64,000 nt of DNA from assembly GCA_028287445.1 (NCBI GenBank), contig JAQBPQ010000030.1, forward strand, positions 1 to 64,000, given 5' to 3'. Both the position numbers and the translations under genes were made by a program. This document shows positions 50,837-60,961 of the stretch, in pieces. Every line of letters begins with the position of its first letter. Position 1 is the stretch's first letter. The stretch is from Cohnella sp. Lineage in GTDB: Bacteria; Bacillota; Bacilli; Paenibacillales; Paenibacillaceae. Below the pieces are notes generated by a model. The model saw only the letters and a list, made by a program, of their open reading frames with translations. It searched no databases and had not been told where the DNA came from.

Positions 50837-51685
50837 TCAACATCTTCGGGAATGGAGCGCGATCAGTTGATCCACGACGGCGGCGTCTACCGTCCTATGC
50901 CCAATCCTTCCATGAAACGTGACGCCACCCCGGGTACCGTGAAAATCCGAGCCCCCGGTGACGAGCTTCCCGCGCGATTTGGCGAGCGTCTTATAATGAC
51001 GCTGCATGGATTCATCATGGTCAGAGTGGTAAGCTTCCAGTCCATCTGCCCCCCGATCCAGCAATTCGAGAACGAGCCGGTCGTTCCGATACAATCCGGG
51101 ATGGGCAACGATCGCGGCGCCTCCGGCTTCGTGAATCCAGGATACAGACTCCTCCGGGTCAATCCGAGGAGGATTCACATAGGCGGCACCGGTTTCCCCG
51201 AGATACCGGTTGAAGGCGTCGCGCAAATCCTTCGCAAAACCGCCCCGCACCAGTACATCGGCCATATGAGGGCGCCCTACGGATCCATCCCCCCGCGGTG
51301 AGGCGGACGCTTCTAGTTCCACTTCGGCGAGAGTAATCGGAATGCCCAGACCGTTTAACCGGGCAATCATCTCTTCGTTGCGCCGATTGCGTACTTCACG
51401 CAGCGACTCCAGCCGCTGAAGCAGAATCGGATCGCCTTGTTGAAAACCGTAGCCGAGAATATGGATGTCCTTGCCACCCGCCGATGTGCTGATCTCCACG
51501 CCCGGGACAACCCGGATTCCATATTGCAGGCCGGCTTCCATCGCTTCGGCCACTCCGGCCACCGTATCGTGGTCGGTAATCGCAACGGCGGACAGCCCGG
51601 CTTGCCGGGCCATCCGAACGACTTCTTCGGGCCGATGCTTGCCGTCGGACGCGGTCGTGTGCGTATGCAGGTCAGCCAGACTCAT
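50837..51685 (-). CDS. PHP domain phosphoesterase (TrpH/YciV-like)
   Basis: DLHTHTTASDGKHRPEEVV, ITDHDTVAG, VPGVEIST, GSDFHG. Confidence 0.9.
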   Translation of the reverse strand: MSLADLHTHTTASDGKHRPEEVVRMARQAGLSAVAITDHDTVAGVAEAMEAGLQYGIRVVPGVEISTSAGGKDIHILGYGFQQGDPILLQRLESLREVRNRRNEEMIARLNGLGIPITLAEVELEASASPRGDGSVGRPHMADVLVRGGFAKDLRDAFNRYLGETGAAYVNPPRIDPEESVSWIHEAGGAAIVAHPGLYRNDRLVLELLDRGADGLEAYHSDHDESMQRHYKTLAKSRGKLVTGGSDFHGTRGGVTFHGRIGHRTVDAAVVDQLIALHSRRC

Positions 51686-52580
51686 GCGACAATCCCCTCA
51701 ATTCTTCCAATAATGCGGCTGCCGGTACCGGCAGCAGAGAGGACTGCAGCCGCACGGCAAAAAATTGGCGCCTGAAAGCCACATCCCGGATGCGCACCGT
51801 CTTGAGCAAACCGAGCGTCGTCTCGTGTTTGATTGTCCAAACCGACAGCACCGACAATCCCAATCCGGCTTCCACCGCTGACTTGATCGCTCCGGTGCTG
51901 CCGAATTCGCTCACGACCCGAAGCCGTCCTTCATCCGCCCCCTGACGGACCAGCTCTTCCTCTACGATCTGCCGTGTTCCCGAGCCTTTTTCACGCAGGA
52001 CCAACGGCTGCTCCAGCACTTCGGACAGCTCCACAGAATCCCGTATCGCAAACGGATGACCCGCGGGTACGACCAACATCAATTCATCGTTCATCACGGC
52101 TTCCGTGTAGAAACCCGGAACGTCGCAAGGCGCTTCGATCAGGCCAAAGTCCAATCCTTGGTGTTGGATCGCATCTATGATTTCCGTTGTATTCATCACC
52201 CGCATGCTGACCGAAAGCTCGGGATGCCGCCTAAGGAAAGCGCCGAGCAGCGGCGGCAGCACATATTCACCGATCGTTAGACTGGCGGCGAACTGTAGTC
52301 GTCCTTTCAAATCTTCAATGAATCGGACCATCATAGCGTCGGTCTCGCGCATAAGTTCCACGGCTTTGCGGGCTTGGGGCAGGAGCCGGTGGCCGGCTTC
52401 GGTCAATTCCAGCTTCTTGGTTGTGCGATTGAGCAGTTTGGTCCCGAAGCGTTCCTCGAGCGCCTGAACCTGCATCGTAACGGCCGGCTGGGTCATGTGA
52501 AGCATCCCGGCTGCCGCGGAAAAACTGCCTCTTTCCGCGACGGTGTAAAAAATATGCAGTTGATGCACATTAAGCGCCAT
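51672..52580 (-). CDS. LysR family transcriptional regulator
   Basis: MALNVHQLHIFYTVAERGSFSAAAGMLHMTQPAVTMQVQALEERFGTKLLNRTTKK. Confidence 0.92.
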   Translation of the reverse strand: MALNVHQLHIFYTVAERGSFSAAAGMLHMTQPAVTMQVQALEERFGTKLLNRTTKKLELTEAGHRLLPQARKAVELMRETDAMMVRFIEDLKGRLQFAASLTIGEYVLPPLLGAFLRRHPELSVSMRVMNTTEIIDAIQHQGLDFGLIEAPCDVPGFYTEAVMNDELMLVVPAGHPFAIRDSVELSEVLEQPLVLREKGSGTRQIVEEELVRQGADEGRLRVVSEFGSTGAIKSAVEAGLGLSVLSVWTIKHETTLGLLKTVRIRDVAFRRQFFAVRLQSSLLPVPAAALLEELRGLSHESG

Positions 52581-52702
52581 GCTCTCCCGCCTTCTCACGC
52601 GTCAAATTTACGTTCATTATACCATATCGCGCCATAACAAAAGGCTGCTCCGGCGGGTGTACATGCCCGCGGAACAGCCTTCGTCAGGAGAATATAACGC
52701 TT

Positions 52703-53140
52703 TCAACGCCGCTTACGGTTGTTCTTGATCAGCGTCATCCTGCGGGAATGCCGCAGCCACGAATAATAAGTTTTCAGATCACGCAGTTCCATCGTTTCGG
52801 ACATCCGTCCGAGAAAGGTGACCACAATCATCTTATGCAGCGGATTGCCGAGCAGATCGGTATCCTTGTCGGAGACTGTAAATTCCGCCACGAACACGAG
52901 GTCGTCATCGATTGTATAAACATCCTGCTCATTCCGGTAATAGGAGACGATCCGATCGTCCTTCAAACATTCCCACATGTATTGGGCAATATCGGAATAG
53001 CCGGTTTTTTCGCTTTCCACCCGGTCGGTCCAGCGCTCTCTGGCGTGGTTGGTAATAATGATATCGGCTACTCTCTTATCGCCCAGAACGACGTGAAAAG
53101 GTTCGTAGGTGTTCCACCGCTCCGTGTGTTTGTCTTTCAC
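52703..53140 (-). CDS. Conserved-looking protein of unknown function
   Basis: 145-aa intact ORF; no family recognised; ITNHARERWTDRV motif. Confidence 0.6.
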   Translation of the reverse strand: MKDKHTERWNTYEPFHVVLGDKRVADIIITNHARERWTDRVESEKTGYSDIAQYMWECLKDDRIVSYYRNEQDVYTIDDDLVFVAEFTVSDKDTDLLGNPLHKMIVVTFLGRMSETMELRDLKTYYSWLRHSRRMTLIKNNRKRR

Positions 53141-53352
53141 CGGCCCATCGCTCCCGACATTAGGTCTTTAAACCCACTTAAGCATCCCGTTTCCCACATG
53201 AAGATAAGTCCATTTTACCCCATCGGTTCCCGAGGATTCAACAAAAATTTAAATGCCGGGCAAGTATTCCATTTATTGGTAATCAACGAGTGCTTTGATA
53301 GAAATAAAAAAGCCTCCGGTTCAGGGAGACTTCTTCGCGCGTCGTCCACGGC

Positions 53353-53616
53353 TTACAGCCCATAAAACTGGGTTTTGTCCGGGACGCTTTTCTCGTATTC
53401 GGTTTTGATGTCGCCCCGATAGGAACGTTCGATCTTGTGCACAAAAGGCAGCCGCTGCATGTTGCGAACCGCCTCCTCGGCGCTTTCCGCATTCATGTAA
53501 AGCACGGCGTAGTTCATTTTGCGCGACATATAATGAAGGGTGCCGTATTTATCCAACCCACGGGCAGCTTTCCAATCGTTGAACCATACGATGTATCCGA
53601 TGCGTTCCGCAAACAT
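53353..53616 (-). CDS. ylbG: YlbG family (DUF2129) protein
   Basis: IGYIVWFNDWKAARGLDKYGTLHYMSRKMNYAVLYMNAESAEEAVRNMQRLPFVHKIERSYR; next to ylbF. Confidence 0.85.
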   Translation of the reverse strand: MFAERIGYIVWFNDWKAARGLDKYGTLHYMSRKMNYAVLYMNAESAEEAVRNMQRLPFVHKIERSYRGDIKTEYEKSVPDKTQFYGL

Positions 53617-53677
53617 TGGCATTTCCTCCGGTATTCCGATCTGGTGGGCCCTAACATTCGGGCCTAGTCAATTGAAG

Positions 53678-54166
53678 TCAACTGCAGCCGCCGCTGCCGC
53701 ACGAGCAAGAGCCTCCATTGCCGCAGCCTTTGGCGCTGCCCGGGTCTCCGTCGGGCACTTTAATCGTTTCCGAAACGGCCCGGGCGACGGCGAACGAGAT
53801 TTCGTGCAGCAGTTCATCCAACTCGCGCTCAGCTGTTTTGAAGTGACTGACGGATTCCAGTCCGTCGAGCTCCGCCTGCACGGCATAAACGCGGTCGAGC
53901 GCTTCGTTGTAATCGGGATGAAAGCGGCCGAACCGCTCGCATTCCGCAAACTTATCCTTCGCGGCGGCAAGTCGGCGGGCGATCCGTTTCGCCTCGTCGT
54001 CCCTGCTGACGATTTGTTTCCAGTAAGCATATTCATCCGCCATCGCGGATCGTTTAATCAGGTCTCCCAGCGAGTAGGCGCGGGACAGCAGCTCCGTCAA
54101 ATCGGCTGGAACGGCTTCCTGTGCGCCCGGCATTGCCGCAGGGAGGGTATGTGGCATGACGGCCAT
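53678..54166 (-). CDS. ylbF: YlbF/RicF family protein with cysteine-rich C-terminus
   Basis: YlbF/YmcA-type helical body (LLSRAYSLGDLIKRSAMADEYAYWKQ...); tail GCGNGGSCSCGSGGCS. Confidence 0.82.
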   Translation of the reverse strand: MAVMPHTLPAAMPGAQEAVPADLTELLSRAYSLGDLIKRSAMADEYAYWKQIVSRDDEAKRIARRLAAAKDKFAECERFGRFHPDYNEALDRVYAVQAELDGLESVSHFKTAERELDELLHEISFAVARAVSETIKVPDGDPGSAKGCGNGGSCSCGSGGCS

Positions 54167-54263
54167 AAGCCTCACCTCACCTCTCGGCTATTCAGTACTT
54201 TTCTAATCATACCACACATGGGCGACAAGCGGTCAACAACCCGCCACTGCACGTTTGTGAGCA

Positions 54264-56558
54264 TCAGTAAGGGAAATGTTTACGGATCATTTCCAGAACC
54301 ACCTTGGTGCTGATCGGCTTGCTGATATAATCGTCCATGCCGGCCGCCAGGCATTGTTCCCGGTCACCTCTTAAAGCGCTGGCCGTTACGGCCACAACGA
54401 TCGGAGACTCTTCGGCTTTCAGCGCATCCTTGATTTTCGCCGTCGCTTCGAATCCGTTCATTCCCGGCATATGGATGTCCATTAGAATGAGATCGAATTG
54501 CTCGGTTAAAGCCGCTTCGATCACTTGTTCGCCGCTTTCCGCAATCCGGATCCGATAGCCGTATTTTTCCAACATTTTACCGAGAACGAGCTGATTGATT
54601 TTATTGTCTTCGGCAATCAGAATGTTGAGATTAGGATGCGGAGCTTGCTCGGCTGCGGCCGCCCATTGATCCTCGGCGATCGACGCCGGTTTCCCGCCGT
54701 CTTCGAGGGTCAAAGTAAATACGAAGGTGGCTCCGGGCTCTCCCGAATGTTCCACCCAGATATCTCCGCCCATTCGATTTACAAGTTTTTTGCTGATCGT
54801 CAGGCCCAGACCGGTACCTTCCGAATGTCTGGTCATGAAATTATCCAATTGGTAAAAGGGCAGGAACAATTGATCCGTCTTCTCCTTCGGAATGCCGATG
54901 CCGGTATCTTTAATCCTGAACTTCAGCATGACCTGATCTTGATGGCGGGCTTCCTGCCTGACCGCAACCGAGACGCCGCCTTTGTTGGTGAACTTGATCG
55001 CATTCCCGATCAAATTGATGAGCACCTGCTTCAGCCGATTGGCGTCACCGATTAAAACGGACGGAACGTCCGGATGTAAGGAGAAAGAAATGTCCAGATG
55101 TTTCTCGTTCGCCTTGGGCGATAAAATATCAATGGCCTCGACAATGCACGCTCTCACATCAAAAGGTTCTTCGAACAGCTCCGTTTTTCCGGAATCGATT
55201 TTGGAAAAGTCTAGAATATCGTTGATGATGGTAAGCAGCGTTTCGCCGCTTTTACGAATGATATCGAGAAACTCTCTTTGCTGGGGATCAAACGTCGTCG
55301 TTTCCATCAACAAATCGGTCATCCCGATGACGCCGTTCATCGGCGTCCGGATTTCATGACTCATCATGGCGAGAAATTCACTTTTGGCCCGGTTCGTCGA
55401 TTCTGCCGCCTCTTTGGCAATTATCAATTTTTTTTGTTCCGTGATGTCTTTGGCGATAATGTAATAACCCACGTTTTCATTATTGATGATAATGGGCGCG
55501 ATGGTGGTCAACACTTCGACCGTCTGGCCGTTTTTATGAATCAGTTTATCGATACTTTTTTCCACGGAGACATCTTTGAGCGAGTTGGACAAAATATCCT
55601 TGACGTTCTCTTTTTCGATAAATTTGCTCAAATTTTGGCCGATCATTTCGCTGATGGAATATCCGGTCAGTTTCTGGGCCATGGTGTTGCCGTTAATGAT
55701 GTTGCCTTCAATGTCCAGGGAAACCACGGCGTCGTGGTTGTATTTTTTGAGAGACGTATACCGTTCTACGGTTTCTTGCAGCTTCAATTCGACCTTTTTG
55801 CGATCTGTGATGTCCTGAATCGTTCCGTTGATTTTGACGGGTTCCGCATGGACGCCATAAGAAACAAGCCCGAGAATATGCAAATATTTGATCGTTCCGT
55901 CCTCTTGATTCTGCCGAAATTCAAAGCTTAGCTCGTGACTTAGCAGAGACCGCTCGATTTCTGCTTGAAAGTCAGGGCGACAATCAGGCGGCACCAAATC
56001 CAGCAGACGGGGGGATCGGTCTTTCCATTCATTCATTTCGATCGTAAAAATCAGATGAAGCTGATCCGAGAAAGAGAGCTCGTCATGCACCACATCCCAT
56101 TCCCAGCTGCCGATCCTCGCGATTCGATGAGCTTGCGCAATGAGATCTTCCTTTTTCTTGCGCTCGGTGATTTCTTGCCCGGTTCGCTGGATAAACGACA
56201 CTCCGGTTTCACAGAAAAGGCTGTCCGTGATCATTTCAAACCATAAATAGTTCCCATTGGCATGCCGCATCCGAACTTGGTTGACGATTCCGTCCTTCGC
56301 TTTACGAAGCTTGCGCAGATCGTCAGGGTGATAAAGGTTTTCTTCGCTCCCCCCTTCCCATTCATGAGCCGAATATCCCAACAACTCCAGGAGCGATGGG
56401 GAACAATAAACGATCAAACCGTCCGGGCTGCATTGGTAAACGATATCACGGGTATTTTCAGACAGGAGGCGGTATAGTTTCTCCACTCTCTCGAGTTTGC
56501 GTTCCGTCTCCTTTAAACGGTCGGCCAAACTTTGTTCATTGATCTCTGAAATTGGCAT
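54264..56558 (-). CDS. Hybrid sensor histidine kinase (PAS repeats, HisKA, HATPase, receiver)
   Basis: PAS (DIVYQCSPDGLIVYCSPSLLELLG), H-box MMSHEIRTPMNGVIGMTDLL, GTGLGLTISKKLV, receiver DLILMDIHMPGMNG. Confidence 0.92.
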   Translation of the reverse strand: MPISEINEQSLADRLKETERKLERVEKLYRLLSENTRDIVYQCSPDGLIVYCSPSLLELLGYSAHEWEGGSEENLYHPDDLRKLRKAKDGIVNQVRMRHANGNYLWFEMITDSLFCETGVSFIQRTGQEITERKKKEDLIAQAHRIARIGSWEWDVVHDELSFSDQLHLIFTIEMNEWKDRSPRLLDLVPPDCRPDFQAEIERSLLSHELSFEFRQNQEDGTIKYLHILGLVSYGVHAEPVKINGTIQDITDRKKVELKLQETVERYTSLKKYNHDAVVSLDIEGNIINGNTMAQKLTGYSISEMIGQNLSKFIEKENVKDILSNSLKDVSVEKSIDKLIHKNGQTVEVLTTIAPIIINNENVGYYIIAKDITEQKKLIIAKEAAESTNRAKSEFLAMMSHEIRTPMNGVIGMTDLLMETTTFDPQQREFLDIIRKSGETLLTIINDILDFSKIDSGKTELFEEPFDVRACIVEAIDILSPKANEKHLDISFSLHPDVPSVLIGDANRLKQVLINLIGNAIKFTNKGGVSVAVRQEARHQDQVMLKFRIKDTGIGIPKEKTDQLFLPFYQLDNFMTRHSEGTGLGLTISKKLVNRMGGDIWVEHSGEPGATFVFTLTLEDGGKPASIAEDQWAAAAEQAPHPNLNILIAEDNKINQLVLGKMLEKYGYRIRIAESGEQVIEAALTEQFDLILMDIHMPGMNGFEATAKIKDALKAEESPIVVAVTASALRGDREQCLAAGMDDYISKPISTKVVLEMIRKHFPY

Positions 56559-56701
56559 AACCCTACCGCTCCTCAAGTTGAAAATGGACATAATGTATCG
56601 ACTCATTACCCTCGTCCTGATCATACAAAACAACGGAACAAGAAAAAAGTCCGTTTTCGGATTTCTCCGAATAAACGGACCAACTGCCATGCTGCCACGA
56701 G

Positions 56702-57142
56702 TTAGTGTGTCCAGGCCGATTCCCTATGCTCGTGTTCGGAGATCCCGCTCAGGGCGTCTCCGGCTTCGTTGACAAATATCTGGCGGACAGCCAAATCCCC
56801 CAGTGCGACGATCCCTTTCAGTTCGCCGTCCTCGACGACGGGAAGCCTGCGAATCTGCATCGAAGCCATCAGTGTCACAGCTTCGTCGACCGACAGGTTC
56901 GGAGACACTGTCTGTACGTCATCCGATAAAACTTCCATGACCGACGTGGATCCGGAATGTTTATCGGCATAGCCCCGGATGACAAGGTCTCTGTCGGTGA
57001 GGACGCCGATCAGCTTTTTGCCGTCCACGACGGGCATAAAACCGATGTCGTGTTCCCTCATTTTGAGCGCCGCTTGGTACAGGTTTTCATCCGCCGTTAC
57101 CGTCACACAGTCCTTCGTCATGATATCCGCAATTTTTCTCAT
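56702..57142 (-). CDS. Tandem CBS-domain protein
   Basis: MRKIADIMTKDCVTVTADENLYQAALKMREHDIGFMPVVDGKKLIGVLTDRDLVIRGYA. Confidence 0.92.
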   Translation of the reverse strand: MRKIADIMTKDCVTVTADENLYQAALKMREHDIGFMPVVDGKKLIGVLTDRDLVIRGYADKHSGSTSVMEVLSDDVQTVSPNLSVDEAVTLMASMQIRRLPVVEDGELKGIVALGDLAVRQIFVNEAGDALSGISEHEHRESAWTH

Positions 57143-57197
57143 GGTTTCCCTCCTTCCGACATAGCGTGACCGAAAAAGGGAAACTCCATTCGGTTCT

Positions 57198-58379
57198 TTA
57201 CCGGTGCGGTATATCTGCGGCTGAGTCGTCGGCCACAGCCACGAGCATGCGCGCAGCGACCAGCATCGCCCGTTCATCGATATCGAACCGGGGATGATGA
57301 TGCGGCGGCGCCATGCCATCCTCCGTGCCGGCTCCGACGAAGAAAAAGCAGCCGGGTTTTTGTTGCAAATAATAAGAAAAGTCTTCCCCCGCCATGATCG
57401 GATCACTGATCTGCATACTTCCCTGTGGGAGCAATGTGGATGCCACGGCCATCACCCGCTGCGTTTCGGTCTCGTCGTTGACGACGGGCGGATATCCCTC
57501 GACATATTGAAAACGGTACTCGGTTCCGTGCATCTCGCATGTGTGCCGAACGATTTGCTCCAAACGACGGCGCACCAATGCGCGAACCTCAGGGGTGAAG
57601 GTCCGAACCGTTCCGCTTAGCCGGCAGCGTTCGGCAATTACGTTGTTGGCCGTTCCGGCGTGAAGCCGGCCGATCGACACCACCGCCGAGTCCAGCGGAT
57701 TCACCGCACGCGCGACGATGTTTTGAAGTGCCGAGACCAAGGCGGCACCGGCGACAAGCGCATCCGCTGCCTGATGCGGCAGCCCGGCATGGCCGCCTCG
57801 TCCGATGATTTCCACTTCAAATTCATCGGGACAAGCCATAAAGGGACCGGATCTTGCCGCCACAATCCCGCAAGCAAGCGGGGACCAGACATGGATGCCG
57901 TAAATCGCATCCACTCCGTCGAGTGCCCCTCCTTCAATCATGCCAACGGCTCCGCCCGGCAGCACTTCCTCGGCGGGTTGAAACAGAAAAATCCGGTTGC
58001 CTGCGGTATCTTCCCTGTGCAGGCCGTAATAACGGGCGACCGCCAGCAGCTGCGAGGTGTGCGCATCGTGGCCGCAGGCATGCATCACCCCGGCAACTGT
58101 CGAAGTGTACTCGCAATGTTTCTCATCGCCGATCGGAAGCGCATCGATATCCGCGCGAAGCGCGATGGTTCGGCCGGGAAGAGCACCGGTCAACTTCGCG
58201 ACCACTCCCGTTCCCGCTACGTTGCGGCGCACCTCGAGCCCCCAGGACTCCAGCAGGTCCGCAATCATTCGCGATGTCTCGAACTCACGGAAAGACAATT
58301 CGGGATGGCGGTGAAGATGTCGGCGCCATTGCACCATGTCGGGATAAAACGACTCCAGCGTTTGCTCCTTCACGATCAA
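57198..58379 (-). CDS. M20 family amidohydrolase
   Basis: WRRHLHRHPELSFREFETS, ALRADIDALPI, MHACGHDAHTSQLL, MAGEDFSYYLQQ. Confidence 0.92.
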   Translation of the reverse strand: MIVKEQTLESFYPDMVQWRRHLHRHPELSFREFETSRMIADLLESWGLEVRRNVAGTGVVAKLTGALPGRTIALRADIDALPIGDEKHCEYTSTVAGVMHACGHDAHTSQLLAVARYYGLHREDTAGNRIFLFQPAEEVLPGGAVGMIEGGALDGVDAIYGIHVWSPLACGIVAARSGPFMACPDEFEVEIIGRGGHAGLPHQAADALVAGAALVSALQNIVARAVNPLDSAVVSIGRLHAGTANNVIAERCRLSGTVRTFTPEVRALVRRRLEQIVRHTCEMHGTEYRFQYVEGYPPVVNDETETQRVMAVASTLLPQGSMQISDPIMAGEDFSYYLQQKPGCFFFVGAGTEDGMAPPHHHPRFDIDERAMLVAARMLVAVADDSAADIPHR

Positions 58380-58602
58380 GGTAGCGCCTCCTTCGGTCGG
58401 CCGATCCTTGAAATCGCCGATTTTTCATTATTGTATCAGAAACACCCGAACGAGTCATCGCCGCAACGACGCTTTTGATCGGCAAACTGTCATCAAACGT
58501 TCGCACTTCCCCGGTCCGACAGGCTTGCAGAAGGCAGGCAAACCGTCTATGATGAAGGGTGAAAACAAAGGCTTGTTTGGCCTTCTAGAGGAGGAGCTTG
58601 AC

Positions 58603-58947
58603 ATGTTACTCGATAATACAGGTTTAAACGGAATGCGGAGCGATTTGGCCCATTTGGACGATTCCAGCGAGAAGCTCGGCTTTGTCCGCTGGCAGTGGGA
58701 ATACCGCCGCGCTACATATGATTTGAAGCTTCACGACGGGACGAACGGAGAAGATTATTTCCTCCGCATCAATACCCGCGCAGTGGAAGGCAAGCTGGAA
58801 AATCCGGATGCCATCCTTGAAGTCGAAGCCGTCTACATAGGCCGTGCGACGTTCCCGCACGGACTGGATTATGAATCCCCAATTCCGCAGCCGATCCTGA
58901 ACACGGCAACCCAGCGCGTGGCGGAATTGAAGCAGTTGCTCGCCTGA
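58603..58947 (+). CDS. YugN-like family protein
   Basis: MLLDNTGLNGMRSDLAHLDDSSEKLGFVRWQWEYRRATYDLKLHD...; GAGGAGG SD before 58603. Confidence 0.75.
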   Translation: MLLDNTGLNGMRSDLAHLDDSSEKLGFVRWQWEYRRATYDLKLHDGTNGEDYFLRINTRAVEGKLENPDAILEVEAVYIGRATFPHGLDYESPIPQPILNTATQRVAELKQLLA

Positions 58948-58966
58948 GCCGCCGGGGGATAATCCA

Positions 58967-60148
58967 ATGAAAACCCCAGCCACGGGCCAGCGCGGGACGC
59001 CGGATTTTTTGCTGCTCATCCTGACGCTTCTGCTCGTCGGCTTCGGCCTTGTGATGGTATTCAGCGCCAGCTCGAGCATGACCGTCGTATCCGCCAAGTA
59101 TGGCAACGATGCCTTGTATTTCACGAAAAAACAGCTCATATGGGCGGGTCTGGGAACGTTCATCATGCTTATTCTGATGAATGTTCCCTACCAAAAATAC
59201 AAAAAGTGGTTCGCTCCGTTCCTGTTCCTCACGATCGGGATGCTCATTATGGTTCTATTTGTGGCAAAAGTAACGAACGGCGCCCGAAGCTGGTTCGGGA
59301 TTGGCGGTTTAGGCATTCAGCCAACCGAATTCGCCAAGCTGGCGATCATCCTTTATCTGGCAGCCATCATTACGAAGAAGGACGTAAAATTTCGCGAGTA
59401 CAAGCGTGGTTTGTTACCGGTCATGGTCGTAATCGGATTCATCGTCTCTCTGATCTTGCTTCAGCCGGACGTGGGTTCTTGCATCATCTTGCTGCTAAGT
59501 GCAACCGCTGTGATCGTGGCCGGTGGCTCGAACCTGAAACAAGTGTTTTTGACCGCAGTCCTACTGATCGGAATCGGCATACTCGGGTTCAGTATCTACC
59601 AACTTACTCATCCGGGTTTCGACGGAGGGTACCGGGGCGCCCGTTTTACGGCTTTCTTGAATCCACTAGCAGACGAAAGAGGAGCCGGCTTCCAGCTCAC
59701 CAGGTCTCTGGAAGCGTTCGGTCATGGCGGTCTGACCGGCGCTGGGCTTGGACATAGCGTACAAAAGCTGTTTTATTTGCCAGAGGCCTACAATGATTTC
59801 ATTTTCGCCGTCATTGCCGAAGAGTTGGGTTTTATCGGTACGACCATTTTCGTTATTTTTTATGTTCTTTTTCTTTGGCGGGCACTGATCGTTGCTCTTC
59901 GCTGCCCAGACATATTCGGAACGCTTGTAGGTGTGGGAATCGTATCTCTGATCGCCATTCAGGCATTAATCAATATGGGCGGCGTCAGTGTAGCCATCCC
60001 CCTTACGGGAGTGACACTTCCCTTCATCAGTTACGGTGGTTCATCCCTGCTGGTGACCCTGACCGGTATGGGCATTCTGCTCAACGTCTCCCGGGAATAT
60101 AACCGCGTGGACAGAGACAAGGAACGTCGGCACGTGACGACTGCCTGA
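58967..60148 (+). CDS. FtsW/RodA/SpoVE family (SEDS) protein
   Basis: GLVMVFSASS, LQPDVGSCIILLLSA, YNDFIFAVIAEELGFIGT, PFISYGGSSLLV. Confidence 0.93.
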   Translation: MKTPATGQRGTPDFLLLILTLLLVGFGLVMVFSASSSMTVVSAKYGNDALYFTKKQLIWAGLGTFIMLILMNVPYQKYKKWFAPFLFLTIGMLIMVLFVAKVTNGARSWFGIGGLGIQPTEFAKLAIILYLAAIITKKDVKFREYKRGLLPVMVVIGFIVSLILLQPDVGSCIILLLSATAVIVAGGSNLKQVFLTAVLLIGIGILGFSIYQLTHPGFDGGYRGARFTAFLNPLADERGAGFQLTRSLEAFGHGGLTGAGLGHSVQKLFYLPEAYNDFIFAVIAEELGFIGTTIFVIFYVLFLWRALIVALRCPDIFGTLVGVGIVSLIAIQALINMGGVSVAIPLTGVTLPFISYGGSSLLVTLTGMGILLNVSREYNRVDRDKERRHVTTA

Positions 60149-60155
60149 TACGGAA

Positions 60156-60186
60156 ACACTTCCGGCAATGACCGGGAGTGTTTTTT
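60156..60186 (+). terminator. Intrinsic terminator of the SEDS gene
   Basis: ACACTTCCGGCAATGACCGGGAGTGTTTTTT. Confidence 0.8.
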
Positions 60187-60264
60187 ATAGCCGGTTGCGA
60201 ACACTGTAAACTATCGTATGAGGTAAGAATTTCATCTGTGTGATGAGCCGATCAATCAACAGAT

Positions 60265-60364
60265 ACAAGTATAAACGGCTGTCGCCGTCCTTGGATGGCA
60301 GCATACGTTTATGTCGGTGACGTTTTCAGAAAAGTACAGGTGACAACTTATACTTTCTGAAACG
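60265..60364 (+). repeat. 100-nt structured intergenic element, copy 1
   Basis: ACAAGTATAAACGGCTGTCGCCGTC...CGTTTATGTCGGTGA... then CGTTTTCAG...CTGAAACG stem; same architecture as 62547-62646. Confidence 0.75.
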
Positions 60365-60367
60365 TTC

Positions 60368-60400
60368 AAAAAGGGCCAACCCGATGGCTGGCCCTTTACC
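60368..60400 (-). terminator. Intrinsic terminator of the Asp23-family gene
   Basis: Reverse strand AAAGGGCCAGCCATCGGGTTGGCCCTTTTTG. Confidence 0.8.
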
Positions 60401-60404
60401 TCAC

Positions 60405-60785
60405 TTACTTTACCCGGTTCAATTCTTCGATTTCCTCATCCTTGAAGGTGACGCCTTCCACCTTCACGTTCACTTCGACCACGTGAAGGCCGGTCATGTT
60501 CTCGACGGTTTCCCTGACGTTATCCTGCAAGCGGCGGCCGACCTCGTGGATTGGAATACCGTATTGGACGACGATGCGCAAGTCGATGGCCGCCTCCACT
60601 TGGCCGACTTCGACGGAAACGCCCTTCTGTGCGTTGCGGCCGCTGAGCCGTTTGGCCAGTCCTTCCGATATACCGCCCGACATGGCGGCGATGCCCGGCG
60701 TTTCCAACGCCGCGAGCCCGGCGATGGTGGCGACAACGTCATCGGATATACGAATGAAACCTGCTTGCACCAATTCTTCCGTCAT
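60405..60785 (-). CDS. Asp23/Gls24 family envelope stress protein (second in window)
   Basis: GFIRISDDVVATIAGLAALETPGIAAMSGG, LHVVEVNVKVEGVTF. Confidence 0.88.
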   Translation of the reverse strand: MTEELVQAGFIRISDDVVATIAGLAALETPGIAAMSGGISEGLAKRLSGRNAQKGVSVEVGQVEAAIDLRIVVQYGIPIHEVGRRLQDNVRETVENMTGLHVVEVNVKVEGVTFKDEEIEELNRVK

Positions 60786-60961
60786 GGCGGCCACTCTCCC
60801 GAACCTTTAATGTTTTCATTGTACTGGAAGAACCCGCCAGAAGCAACCGATTCCACTTCTCTTCCCGCCTGCCGGCCGCATTTACTTGACTACGGCTTTT
60901 CGCTATAGTTTAGGAGAAAATGTGATGTCCTCCCTATTTGACTACAACGAGGTGTCTAGAC

